A stretch of DNA of 17,498 nucleotides from an uncultured Coprococcus sp. (lineage in GTDB: Bacteria > Bacillota > Clostridia > Lachnospirales > Lachnospiraceae). Location: contig URJI01000060.1 in the NCBI GenBank assembly GCA_900548215.1, positions 1-17,498 of the forward strand, given 5' to 3'. The position numbers and the translations under genes were made by a program. Numbering within the stretch: position 1 is the first letter of the stretch; the number at the start of each line of letters is the position of its first letter. Positions 6,888 through 13,804 of this stretch are shown here, one piece after another. The notes beneath the pieces were generated by a model. That model was not told the DNA's origin. It saw nothing but the letters and a program-made list of their open reading frames with translations, and made no database searches.

Positions 6888-8084
6888 ATGAAGAGGAAGA
6901 AGAACAAAACAAAAGAGAATATAGAGAACATGGAAGTCGTAGGAGAAGCCGGAGCAGCAGGGTTGGATGCTGAGAATTTGTATGATGTGCTGGACGATTC
7001 TGATGATAACGGCCTGGACGATGAAGATGGCGACGGCTTGGATGGCGAAGACGGCGGTGATGATGAGGTCGGCAACGATATGGATGATGTCGATGATGAA
7101 TCAGATGCTGGCGAAAGTGACGACTCATCAGAACTGGATGATGGAGGAGCTGACGGCGATTCAGATGATAATGAGCCAGATACTAGAGAGATTGGCGGGT
7201 TTGATGATATAGATGCTGGCGGATCTGACGACTTTGATGATGCTGATGTTGAATCTTCAGATAAAAAAGAGAATCATAAAAATCCGGTAAAGAAGAGACT
7301 TTATGAGGATTATGTAATAGATGACCCAGAGGACATGGATGAGGCACCTGACACGGGAGATATGTTTGATGATGAAGATCTGGATGATGACGACTATTAT
7401 GCTGATGAGGTGACAAGCGGCAGAAGAAGGAAAAAAACTGCCAGACGCAGACAAACTGGCATATCAGGAAAGACTCTGGCAGCGCTCTGGATATTATTGG
7501 TGATATTGCTTGGCGGATATGTGTACCTTTTCTTTATAAATAAGACAATCATATCGGATGATGTGACTGGGCGTGACAACACAGTGAATATAGATATTCC
7601 AGCAGGGGCGAATTACAGCCTGTGCAACATAGATGAGATAAATCAGCTCATAGGTAATTATCTGCTTGCCAGAACAAAGGCTGATCAGGCAACTCTTCAG
7701 AGACTTGTAACTGATCCGGAAGAATTTAACGATATGACAAGTGTGGAGATTGCAGCACAGTATATAACTGCATATGGCAGGACCACGTGTTACATGGTGC
7801 CGGGGTATACGTCCGATTCGTATATCATATATGAGCTGTCAAATCTCACAATAAAGGATGTGAACAGCAATCCACTGGACATTCGGTCGTTCTATGTCAC
7901 AAAGCAGGATGATGGAAGTTACAAGATCAACAATTCCAGCCTATCTGATGAGGAACAGGCATATATCAACGATATTGGAGCTTCGGATTTTATACAGGAT
8001 ATATATAAGCATGTGAAAGAGAACAATGATTATCTCAGCAAGCATGATGATACATTTAAAAAGTTTCAGGATATGTATGAGTAA
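6888..8084 (+). CDS. Acidic single-pass membrane protein of unknown function
   Basis: I do not recognise a named family. The start at 6888 has AGAGGAAG 7-8 bp upstream; length is 398 residues. Three parts are visible. Residues 1-175 are low-complexity and extremely Asp/Glu/Gly/Ser-rich, so certainly disordered and strongly negative. Residues 176-190 are a basic patch (SGRRRKKTARRRQTG) directly before one membrane helix at about 196-217 (LAALWILLVILLGGYVYLFF). By the positive-inside rule the acidic part is cytoplasmic and the C-terminal ~180 residues are outside. The C-terminal part alternates helices and strands (INQLIGNYLLARTKADQATL, then YITAYGRTTCYMVPGY, SYIIYELSNLTIKDV, SFYVTKQDDGSYKINN), like NTF2-fold extracytoplasmic domains of clostridial membrane proteins. 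It is monocistronic, ending in a long terminator. Function unknown. Confidence 0.85.
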   Translation: MKRKKNKTKENIENMEVVGEAGAAGLDAENLYDVLDDSDDNGLDDEDGDGLDGEDGGDDEVGNDMDDVDDESDAGESDDSSELDDGGADGDSDDNEPDTREIGGFDDIDAGGSDDFDDADVESSDKKENHKNPVKKRLYEDYVIDDPEDMDEAPDTGDMFDDEDLDDDDYYADEVTSGRRRKKTARRRQTGISGKTLAALWILLVILLGGYVYLFFINKTIISDDVTGRDNTVNIDIPAGANYSLCNIDEINQLIGNYLLARTKADQATLQRLVTDPEEFNDMTSVEIAAQYITAYGRTTCYMVPGYTSDSYIIYELSNLTIKDVNSNPLDIRSFYVTKQDDGSYKINNSSLSDEEQAYINDIGASDFIQDIYKHVKENNDYLSKHDDTFKKFQDMYE

Positions 8085-8166
8085 AAAAATACAGACTCTT
8101 CTATAGATGCATTTCTTACCATATCTGAGGTGAGATAGTGACTTCATAGAGAGTCTGTATTTTTTC
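8083..8166. terminator. Large bidirectional terminator between convergent genes
   Basis: AAAAAATACAGACTCT (after the stop at 8084) pairs perfectly with AGAGTCTGTATTTTTT (8150-8165). The stem continues with CTAT/ATAG, and a smaller inner hairpin forms around ATATCT/AGATAG. A and T tracts flank the stem, so it can end transcription from both the membrane-protein gene (+) and the Lrp-type gene (-), whose stop is at 8215. Confidence 0.85.
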
Positions 8167-8214
8167 ACTTTTTTTAGTTCAGATAAAACGGTTCGTAGGT
8201 CAAAAAGTCATGTT

Positions 8215-8679
8215 TTATATTGCCTCTGAGGAATCGATTTCATCTGTATCGATCACTACACCCCTGGTCGGGACGGGAGTGGAGAATACAATCTGAGTCT
8301 CAGTACTTCCAAATCTCTGGAGCTGGCCTATGAATGAGTCGAGATCCATTGTGTTTGGAAAACAAACCTTCATGAGCATAGAATGTGCGCCGGTCACACA
8401 GTTGCATTCAAGCACATTTGGACAGGCGTCAACGAATGGGTAAAATGTTGGCTTCTGTTTTGGATCAAGTGCCATGTGGATGAAAGCTGTTATGTGATAG
8501 CCAAGAGCCTCATGGTCAACACTTGCATGATATCCTGTTATGATGCCTGCTTTCTCTAATCTCTCAATTCTTGCTGAAACTGCCGGCGAAGAAAGGAAGA
8601 CTTTGCTTGCCAGATATTTGAGTGGTGTTCTGGCATTGCCCTGTAAAAGATGAATTATTTTTCTGTCGATGATATCCAT
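8215..8679 (-). CDS. Lrp/AsnC-family transcriptional regulator
   Basis: This is a DNA-binding regulator that usually responds to an amino acid and binds as dimers to octamers. The frame is open much further upstream, but the ATG at 8679 is the start. AAGGAAG lies 9 nt before it, the family begins MDxIDRxII, and the extra upstream part would read through a hairpin and promoter. It has 154 residues: winged HTH at about 2-50 (DIIDRKIIHLLQGNARTPLK, then LSSPAVSARIERLEKAGII), a linker, then the RAM/ligand-binding domain at about 65-140. The domain contains the typical CNCVTGAHSMLMKVCF and LQRFGSTETQIVFSTPV stretches. No target gene lies next to it on the same strand, so it is a solitary regulator. 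The divergent neighbour is rluF, an unlikely specific target. Ligand unknown. Confidence 0.9.
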   Translation of the reverse strand: MDIIDRKIIHLLQGNARTPLKYLASKVFLSSPAVSARIERLEKAGIITGYHASVDHEALGYHITAFIHMALDPKQKPTFYPFVDACPNVLECNCVTGAHSMLMKVCFPNTMDLDSFIGQLQRFGSTETQIVFSTPVPTRGVVIDTDEIDSSEAI

Positions 8680-8702
8680 AACTATGCACTTCCTTTTCTT
8701 AA

Positions 8703-8740
8703 AATAAAAAAAAGGTGCGTTTCCTAAGAAACACACCTTT
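8703..8740 (-). promoter_or_regulatory. Terminator-like hairpin in the 5' leader of the Lrp-type gene
   Basis: Read on the minus strand, AAAGGTGTGTTTC (8740-8728), a TTAG loop and GAAACGCACCTTT (8723-8711) form 13 pairs including one U-G wobble, and a run of T follows (8710-8706). On the plus strand the wobble would be a C-A mismatch and no T run follows, so the functional RNA is the minus strand. The hairpin ends 32 nt before the start codon. It may be an attenuator, or a 5' stabilising hairpin. Confidence 0.6.
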
Positions 8741-8751
8741 GCGTTTGCTTT

Positions 8752-8780
8752 ACTATACATTAAATGATAAAAAAAATCAA
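8752..8780 (-). promoter_or_regulatory. Promoter of the Lrp-type gene
   Basis: On the minus strand, TTGATT (8780-8775), a 17-bp spacer and TATAGT (8757-8752) form a good promoter. The predicted start near 8745 is only about 5 nt before the leader hairpin. Confidence 0.65.
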
Positions 8781-8841
8781 GGATTTTATTAAAAAAACTT
8801 AACTGAAACTTTACTGCGGCTTTATTAGTAAATCTGCTAGG

Positions 8842-8870
8842 TTCACAAAGGGACAAATAAATGTTATGAT
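8842..8870 (+). promoter_or_regulatory. Possible promoter of rluF
   Basis: TTCACA at 8842-8847, a 17-bp spacer and TATGAT at 8865-8870 could start a transcript with a ~110-nt leader into rluF. The match is only moderate. The rest of 8871-8989 shows no gene. Confidence 0.35.
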
Positions 8871-8989
8871 ATCTCTGCATATTCATTAGAAACATACTGA
8901 CCTTGATCTGGCTGATACGTTAGATGCTGGCCGAGATTCAGAATAAGAAATATGTATTAATACAGTAAAATCATAACAGAGGAACGATT

Positions 8990-9694
8990 ATGGCAGATGG
9001 AATAAGACTTAACAAATATCTCAGCGAGGCCGGTGTATGTTCAAGGCGTGCTGCAGATACACATATAGAAAATGGAAAGGTCACGATCAACGGAGAGCGG
9101 GCTGTCATGGGACAGAAGGTCATGCCTGGGGATGTGGTGGCTTTCATGGGTAAAAAGGTTCAGCAGAAGGATAGGACAGTGATCCTGGCATATAATAAGC
9201 CGATAGGACTTACCTGTACGGCGAGCAAAGAGGATCCTGACAATATATTTGATCACATAGATTATCCGATCAGGCTTCAGTATGTGGGAAGGCTGGACAA
9301 GGACTCCCAGGGACTGCTTCTCCTGACAAATGACGGCGATCTGTCAAATGCGATTCAGAAGTCGGTGAACAATCACGAGAAGGAATACAGGGTGCGGGTG
9401 AACCGTGAGATAACAGAGGATTTTATCAGGAAGATGTCAGATGGAGTTCCGATACTTGACACAGTGACAAAGAAATGTAAGGTGCGAAAAATAGATGACA
9501 GGTCGTTTATGATAGTGCTGACGCAGGGACTCAACAGACAGATCAGGCGAATGTGTGATGCGTTGGGCTACAGGGTAGTGAATCTGAAGAGAGTCAGGGT
9601 CTGCAATGTAAAGCTTGGCAATATGAGACCCGGGGAGCTCAGGGAGCTCAGCCGCGAGGAAGAGGCAGAGCTGAGACGGATAGTTGGGATGTAG
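8990..9694 (+). CDS. rluF: 23S rRNA pseudouridine synthase, RluF type
   Basis: The enzyme converts a specific uridine of 23S rRNA to pseudouridine (U2604 for E. coli RluF). The start at 8990 has AGAGGAA about 7 bp upstream; length is 234 residues. An N-terminal S4 RNA-binding domain is at about 4-63 (IRLNKYLSEAGVCSRRAAD). The catalytic domain has the RsuA-family motif VGRLDKDSQGLLLLTNDGD with the catalytic Asp103. Features pointing to RluF rather than RluB or RsuA are NNHEKEYRVRV, DGVPILDTVTKKCKVRK and QGLNRQIRRMC, all of which match RluF closely. The exact position modified in this organism is inferred from the family. It is divergent from the Lrp-type gene. No terminator is visible in the 205 bp before ligA, so read-through into ligA is possible. 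Confidence 0.92.
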   Translation: MADGIRLNKYLSEAGVCSRRAADTHIENGKVTINGERAVMGQKVMPGDVVAFMGKKVQQKDRTVILAYNKPIGLTCTASKEDPDNIFDHIDYPIRLQYVGRLDKDSQGLLLLTNDGDLSNAIQKSVNNHEKEYRVRVNREITEDFIRKMSDGVPILDTVTKKCKVRKIDDRSFMIVLTQGLNRQIRRMCDALGYRVVNLKRVRVCNVKLGNMRPGELRELSREEEAELRRIVGM

Positions 9695-9899
9695 TAGAAA
9701 GTGTGGATTAGTTTGTCAGATTATTTGAAAAACGAGTAATTAGTATAGTGATCTGTATGTTCTGATAATCATGGATAGTAAGAGTTAATTGGATAGTTTA
9801 GTTTATACAGGTAAATATATATTTGGATAGAATGTGCTAAATTGTGATAGGAAGAGTGTATATAGGATTTTATGAGGCAGTATCTGCCGGGGGGTGTGC

Positions 9900-11960
9900 A
9901 TGGAAAATATTAGTGGAAATGTCAATGAAAATATTAATGAGAGTAACACCGATAATATCCAACAAAATAAGGATAAAAGCGGGAATAACGATAATGGCAA
10001 GATAACCAGAATTAAAGAACTTGTAAAGCAGCTCAACGATGCTGCAAAGAAATATTATATGGAAGATACAGAGATCATGAGCAATCTGGAATATGATGCT
10101 CTGTACGATGAGCTGAGTGCCCTGGAGAAAGAGACCGGGATGGTCATGAGCAACAGCCCGACGGTCAAGGTAGGATATGAGGTCGTCAGTGAGCTGCCGA
10201 AGGAGGCTCACGAGCATCCAATGCTTTCACTTGACAAGACAAAGGATGTAGGTGCTCTTGCGTCATGGCTTGGCGGTCAGAAGGGCGTAATATCCTGGAA
10301 GATGGACGGACTCACCGTTGTTCTCACATATGAGAACGGAGAGATGATAAAAGCGGTTACCCGTGGAAATGGTGAGATAGGCGAGGTTATCACGAACAAT
10401 GCGAAGGTATTTGCAAATGTACCTCATCACATCCCGTACAAGGGCAAGCTGACGATCAGAGGCGAGGCGGTCATCAAATACTCGGATTTCAATGCGATAA
10501 ATGAGAAGATAACGGATGCGGAGTCCAAATACAAGAACCCGCGAAATCTGTGCAGTGGCTCAGTGAGACAGCTCGATAACAAGATAACAAAGGAGAGGAA
10601 TGTACATTTCTTTGCATTTAACTTGGTGGATGGCGAGGATGTGGACTTCCACAATTCATTCAAATATCAGCTTGACTGGTTGGAGCAGCAGGGATTTACC
10701 GTGGTAGAACATTACCTGACTGATTCGGCATCACTCCCGGGTAAGGTGAGAGAATTTTCTGAGAAGATAACAGAGAATGACTTCCCATCGGATGGTCTGG
10801 TACTAATGCTGGATGATCTGGCATACGGAAGAAGCCTGGGAACCACAGCCAAGTTCCCGCGAAATGCCATGGCATTTAAGTGGGCGGATGAGGAGGCAAT
10901 CACCCATCTACGCTATGTGGAGTGGAGTCCATCAAGAACCGGACTCATCAACCCGGTTGCTGTATTTGACCCGGTGGAGCTCGAGGGAACCACAGTCAGC
11001 CGTGCCAGCATACACAACGTCAGCATACTTAAGTCATTGGCACTTGGCGAGGGCGATGAGATTGCTGTGTACAAGGCGAATATGATCATTCCGCAGATTG
11101 CAAGGAACTTAACCATGAGCGGTAACGTGGTCATACCGGCTGCGTGTCCTGCATGTGGCGGTGAGACTGAGATCGTGAGGGAGGAAGGCGGTGCAGCGTC
11201 AGGAGTTGAGACTCTGTACTGCACAAACCAGTTCTGCCCTGCCAAGAAACTCAAGTCATTTTCACACTACGTGTCCAGAAATGCGTTGAATATAGACGGA
11301 CTCTCAGAGGCGACCATAGAGAAGTTCATAGATGAGAAGATCCTCGAGGAGCTTCCTGATCTGTATAAGCTTGCGGCTCACAGAGAACATATAGTTGAAC
11401 TTGAGGGATTTGGCGAGAAGTCGTACAACAAGCTTGTGGCTGCGGTGGACGCATCCAGACAGACGAACATGTGGCGTCTTGTCAATGGTCTCGGCATTGC
11501 AAATGTCGGAGAGGCGACAGCCAAGCTCATGGCAAAGCATTTTGCAAATGATATGGATGCCATGAAGAAGGCAGATGTGTCAGCATACGTTGAGATAGAC
11601 GGAATCGGTCAGGTTATAGCAGAGGATATAGTCAGATACTTTGAAAATGAGAAGAATTGTGCTATCATAGATAGGTTGATGGCTGAGCTTACGTTTGTGG
11701 ATGAGGTTTCTGATACGGAGCAGGATCTGGCGGGCAAGGTGTTCGTCATAACCGGTTCGCTCACCCATTTTGACAACAGAAATCAGCTCAAGGAACTGAT
11801 AGAGAGCAGAGGAGGTCAGGTTACAGGTTCTGTATCTGCCAAGACCTCATATCTTATAAATAACGATGTGAATTCTACATCATCCAAGAACAAGAAGGCG
11901 AAAAGCCTTGATGTGCCTATCATATCTGAGGAGGATTTCTTAGAATTGATTGGACAGTAG
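9900..11960 (+). CDS. ligA: NAD-dependent DNA ligase
   Basis: LigA seals nicks in DNA during replication and repair, using NAD as AMP donor. The ATG at 9900 is preceded by GGGGGG (9889-9894) and a small GGCAG/CTGCC hairpin (9876-9888); a GTG at 9894 is possible but too close. Length is 686 residues. The first ~25 residues are an Asn-rich extension before domain Ia (YYMEDTEIMSNLEYDALYDEL). The adenylated lysine is Lys134 in KMDG. The nucleotidyltransferase and OB parts include TRGNGEIGE, RGEAV, NPRNLCSGSVRQ, SDGLVL, AFKW and NPVAVFDPVELEGTTVSRAS. A four-Cys zinc finger is at C416, C419, C441 and C446, then HhH repeats, then BRCT at 609-683. The usual NMN-contact Asp in the domain Ia motif (D32 in E. 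coli) is Asn here. I believe this is the normal form in Lachnospiraceae, so not a defect. It is followed closely by metA. Confidence 0.93.
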   Translation: MENISGNVNENINESNTDNIQQNKDKSGNNDNGKITRIKELVKQLNDAAKKYYMEDTEIMSNLEYDALYDELSALEKETGMVMSNSPTVKVGYEVVSELPKEAHEHPMLSLDKTKDVGALASWLGGQKGVISWKMDGLTVVLTYENGEMIKAVTRGNGEIGEVITNNAKVFANVPHHIPYKGKLTIRGEAVIKYSDFNAINEKITDAESKYKNPRNLCSGSVRQLDNKITKERNVHFFAFNLVDGEDVDFHNSFKYQLDWLEQQGFTVVEHYLTDSASLPGKVREFSEKITENDFPSDGLVLMLDDLAYGRSLGTTAKFPRNAMAFKWADEEAITHLRYVEWSPSRTGLINPVAVFDPVELEGTTVSRASIHNVSILKSLALGEGDEIAVYKANMIIPQIARNLTMSGNVVIPAACPACGGETEIVREEGGAASGVETLYCTNQFCPAKKLKSFSHYVSRNALNIDGLSEATIEKFIDEKILEELPDLYKLAAHREHIVELEGFGEKSYNKLVAAVDASRQTNMWRLVNGLGIANVGEATAKLMAKHFANDMDAMKKADVSAYVEIDGIGQVIAEDIVRYFENEKNCAIIDRLMAELTFVDEVSDTEQDLAGKVFVITGSLTHFDNRNQLKELIESRGGQVTGSVSAKTSYLINNDVNSTSSKNKKAKSLDVPIISEEDFLELIGQ

Positions 11961-11995
11961 AAGTAACTGTAGTAAATGGAAAGGAAATGATAGAG

Positions 11996-12904
11996 ATGCC
12001 GATAAGAATAGATGATGATCTGCCGGTTAAGAAAACATTAGAGGACGAGAACATATTTGTCATGGGAACAGGAAGGGCACACAGCCAGGACATAAGACCC
12101 CTTGACATTCTGATACTCAACCTCATGCCGCTGAAGGAGGACACAGAGCTGCAGCTCATGCGAAGCCTGTCAAACACCCCACTTCAGGTGAACATCACGC
12201 TTCTTAGAACCATGTCCTACGAGTCCAAGAACGTGACAAAGGGACACCTTGACAGATTCTACGAGGATTTTGACAGCGTAAAGAACCGCAAATGGGACGG
12301 TTTCATCATAACCGGAGCACCTGTTGAAAAGATGGAATTTGAGAATGTTGACTACTGGGATGAACTCCGCGAGATCATGGATTGGTCCGAGACAAATGTC
12401 ACATCGACCATGCACATCTGTTGGGGCGCCCAGGCAGGACTCTACTACAGATACGGTGTGCAGAAGTTCGACCTTCCGCAGAAACTGTCAGGCATATACG
12501 AACATCACACCTTCCACAAGAGAACACCGCTAGTCCGCGGTTTCGACGATGTATTCTATGTGCCACATTCAAGATATACCGGTGTGTCCAAGGAGGACAT
12601 TGTAAACAATGAGCACCTTGAGATCGTAGCCGAGTCAGACGTGGCAGGACCATACCTCATAATCGGTGACGGCGGCAAGAACATATTTGTCACAGGACAC
12701 CCTGAGTACGACGTGCTGACCCTTGACCAGGAGTACCACAGAGACCTCGGCAAGGGACTTAATCCACAGATCCCGGTGAACTATTATCCGGACAACGACC
12801 CGGAAAAGAAACCAGTGAAGAAGTGGAGATGCCACGCGAATACTTTGTATGCGAATTGGCTCAATTATTACGTTTATCAGCTCACACCTTATAAGTGGGA
12901 GTAG
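11996..12904 (+). CDS. metA: Homoserine O-acetyltransferase, MetA family
   Basis: It activates homoserine with an acyl-CoA, the first committed step of methionine synthesis. The ATG at 11996 is chosen over one at 11987: AAGGAA is then 9 nt away instead of adjacent, the family starts MPIRI, and family numbering falls into register. With this start the catalytic residues are Cys142 (in HICWGAQAG), His235 and Glu237 (in TGHPEYD), exactly the E. coli MetA positions. Residue 111 is Glu (ITGAPVEKMEF). In this family Glu111 goes with acetyl-CoA and Gly111 with succinyl-CoA, so the acetyltransferase name is preferred despite the old succinyltransferase label. It has 302 residues, full length. It lies 35 nt after ligA with no terminator between, so it is probably co-transcribed. 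No SAM riboswitch or T-box is visible upstream. The transcript probably ends at the hairpin at 13083. Confidence 0.94.
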   Translation: MPIRIDDDLPVKKTLEDENIFVMGTGRAHSQDIRPLDILILNLMPLKEDTELQLMRSLSNTPLQVNITLLRTMSYESKNVTKGHLDRFYEDFDSVKNRKWDGFIITGAPVEKMEFENVDYWDELREIMDWSETNVTSTMHICWGAQAGLYYRYGVQKFDLPQKLSGIYEHHTFHKRTPLVRGFDDVFYVPHSRYTGVSKEDIVNNEHLEIVAESDVAGPYLIIGDGGKNIFVTGHPEYDVLTLDQEYHRDLGKGLNPQIPVNYYPDNDPEKKPVKKWRCHANTLYANWLNYYVYQLTPYKWE

Positions 12905-12905
12905 G

Positions 12906-13019
12906 ATAGGGGACGTTCCTTTTGTAACGAGGAGTGTCCCTGTGTCACGATTAAGACAGGTGACGCTCCTTGTGACAGAGGGACAATCTTCAAGACAGAA
13001 GGAACGTTCCCAAAGTGCA
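12906..13019. repeat. Intergenic palindromic repeat, copy 1
   Basis: A 114-bp block begins two bases after the metA stop. Its ends are inverted (GGGGACGTTCCTTTTGT and CAGAAGGAACGTTCCC), and its inside holds several GTGACRCTCCT / GTGACA / GGGACA elements that can pair with each other. It is about 95% identical over its first ~93 bp to copy 2 at 13212. The inverted ends suggest a MITE-like or structured RNA element. It is non-coding; the frames across it are shared only because the DNA is repeated. Confidence 0.75.
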
Positions 13020-13028
13020 TGATACAAA

Positions 13029-13080
13029 TAACGCCACAATTGAACTAAAAATGGCGTTAATGAGACCAGAAATGGCGTTA
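13029..13080 (+). repeat. One left arm, two right arms: TAACGCCA and two TGGCGTTA
   Basis: TAACGCCA at 13029-13036 is complementary to TGGCGTTA at both 13052-13059 and 13073-13080, so the RNA can form either of two mutually exclusive hairpins. It lies just before the terminator at 13083. Confidence 0.5.
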
Positions 13081-13082
13081 AT

Positions 13083-13134
13083 ACACAGCACTATATAGAT
13101 TAGTGGTAGTTATCTATGTAGTGCTGTGTTTTTG
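13083..13134 (+). terminator. Terminator, probably of the ligA-metA transcript
   Basis: ACACAGCACTA (13083-13093) pairs with TAGTGCTGTGT (13119-13129), with an inner ATAGAT/ATCTAT stem, followed by TTTTGTTT. Confidence 0.85.
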
Positions 13135-13147
13135 TTTGGGAAGATTT

Positions 13148-13189
13148 GACATTTTGAGGGGAAATTCCGGACAGTGCCGATAAAATGTC
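13148..13189. repeat. Inverted repeat GACATTTT / AAAATGTC
   Basis: Perfect 8-bp arms at 13148-13155 and 13182-13189 enclose 26 bp with a weak inner CGG/CCG pairing. No T run follows. Role unknown. Confidence 0.4.
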
Positions 13190-13211
13190 GAATGGTTTGT
13201 GACGAATTAGC

Positions 13212-13344
13212 ATAGGGGATGTTCCTTTTGTAACGAGGAGTGTCCCCGTGTCACGATTAAGACAGGTGACGATCCTTGTGACAGAGGGACACTCTTCAAT
13301 ACAGGTGACACTCTTCGAGACAAAAGAAACGTTCCAAAAGTGCA
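13212..13344. repeat. Intergenic palindromic repeat, copy 2
   Basis: Same orientation as copy 1, starting 306 bp after it. Only about five substitutions occur over the first ~93 bp. It is then ~20 bp longer, because one extra GTGACACTCTTC-type unit lies near its right end. It ends with the same GTTCC...AAAGTGCA. The 105 bp between it and the HIRAN gene hold no clear promoter or gene. Confidence 0.75.
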
Positions 13345-13449
13345 CGGTGGGAGAATTTTCGTACATGGCTTATGATAATCTGTGTTCAGAAGCAGGGAAA
13401 TGAAATCAGTTAAGTGATAAATTACCAAATCTGAAAGGAGATATAAGTT

Positions 13450-13761
13450 ATGAGTAAGAAGTATTTTACGATTGCGGGATGCAATCACTACTATGGAAAT
13501 GAGTATATGAAAAAGGGCATGAAGGTAAAACTTGTTAAGGAACCTGATAATGAATATGACCAGGAAGCAATACAGGTGAAAATCAAAGGCCTCGGCAAGG
13601 TTGGTTATGTGGCAAATAGTTCTTATACAGTCAAGGGAAAATCGATGAGTGCTGGAAGACTTTATGATAAGATAGGCAAAAAGGCTAAGGCGAAGATAGT
13701 ATTTATACTTGATGGCAGTGCGATATGTGAAGTGACGGATGATGGACTGTCCGGTAAATAA
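13450..13761 (+). CDS. Stand-alone HIRAN-domain protein
   Basis: A protein of 103 residues, starting at 13450 with AAAGGAG 9-10 bp upstream. The whole chain is one HIRAN-type domain: TIAGCNHYYG at residues 7-16; MKKGMKVKLVKEPDNEYDQE (strand, then the N/D-EYD-EAI motif); IQVKIKGLGKVGYVANSSY; and AGRLYDKIGKKAKAKIVFI. HIRAN domains bind DNA ends, notably the 3'-OH end of single-stranded DNA in human HLTF, and are usually joined to SNF2 helicases or nucleases. Here it is alone, with an SNF2 helicase gene 0.9 kb downstream. It is followed 43 bp later by the Cys/Thr-rich protein gene, with no terminator between, so the two are probably one operon. The DNA-binding role is inferred from the family; bacterial stand-alone forms are poorly studied. 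Confidence 0.8.
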   Translation: MSKKYFTIAGCNHYYGNEYMKKGMKVKLVKEPDNEYDQEAIQVKIKGLGKVGYVANSSYTVKGKSMSAGRLYDKIGKKAKAKIVFILDGSAICEVTDDGLSGK

Positions 13762-13804
13762 AAAGATACCTGGATGGCTATTATAAAAGAGAGAGGTGGG
13801 TTAT

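Noticed and set aside
6643..7454. Minus-strand frames opposite the acidic protein (His/Arg-, Ser- or Pro-rich)
   Set aside because: They are the complement of GAT/GAC/GAA-rich codons, a low-complexity shadow, and one overlaps the tRNA.
8680..8895. 72-residue N-terminal extension of the Lrp-type regulator
   Set aside because: It runs through a promoter and a terminator-like hairpin, is hydrophobic and Phe-rich with no domain, and the ATG at 8679 has its own ribosome binding site and the family start.
12906..13344. CRISPR-like array in the repeat region
   Set aside because: There are only two long copies, with inverted ends and no regular spacers or short direct repeats.
12635..13366. Minus-strand frames (12635-13039 and 13100-13366) sharing a near-identical peptide ending around CLNRDTGTLLVTKGTSP
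   Set aside because: The shared peptide only reflects the two DNA repeat copies at 12906 and 13212. There is no ribosome binding site, the first frame overlaps metA, and the frames cross a terminator.
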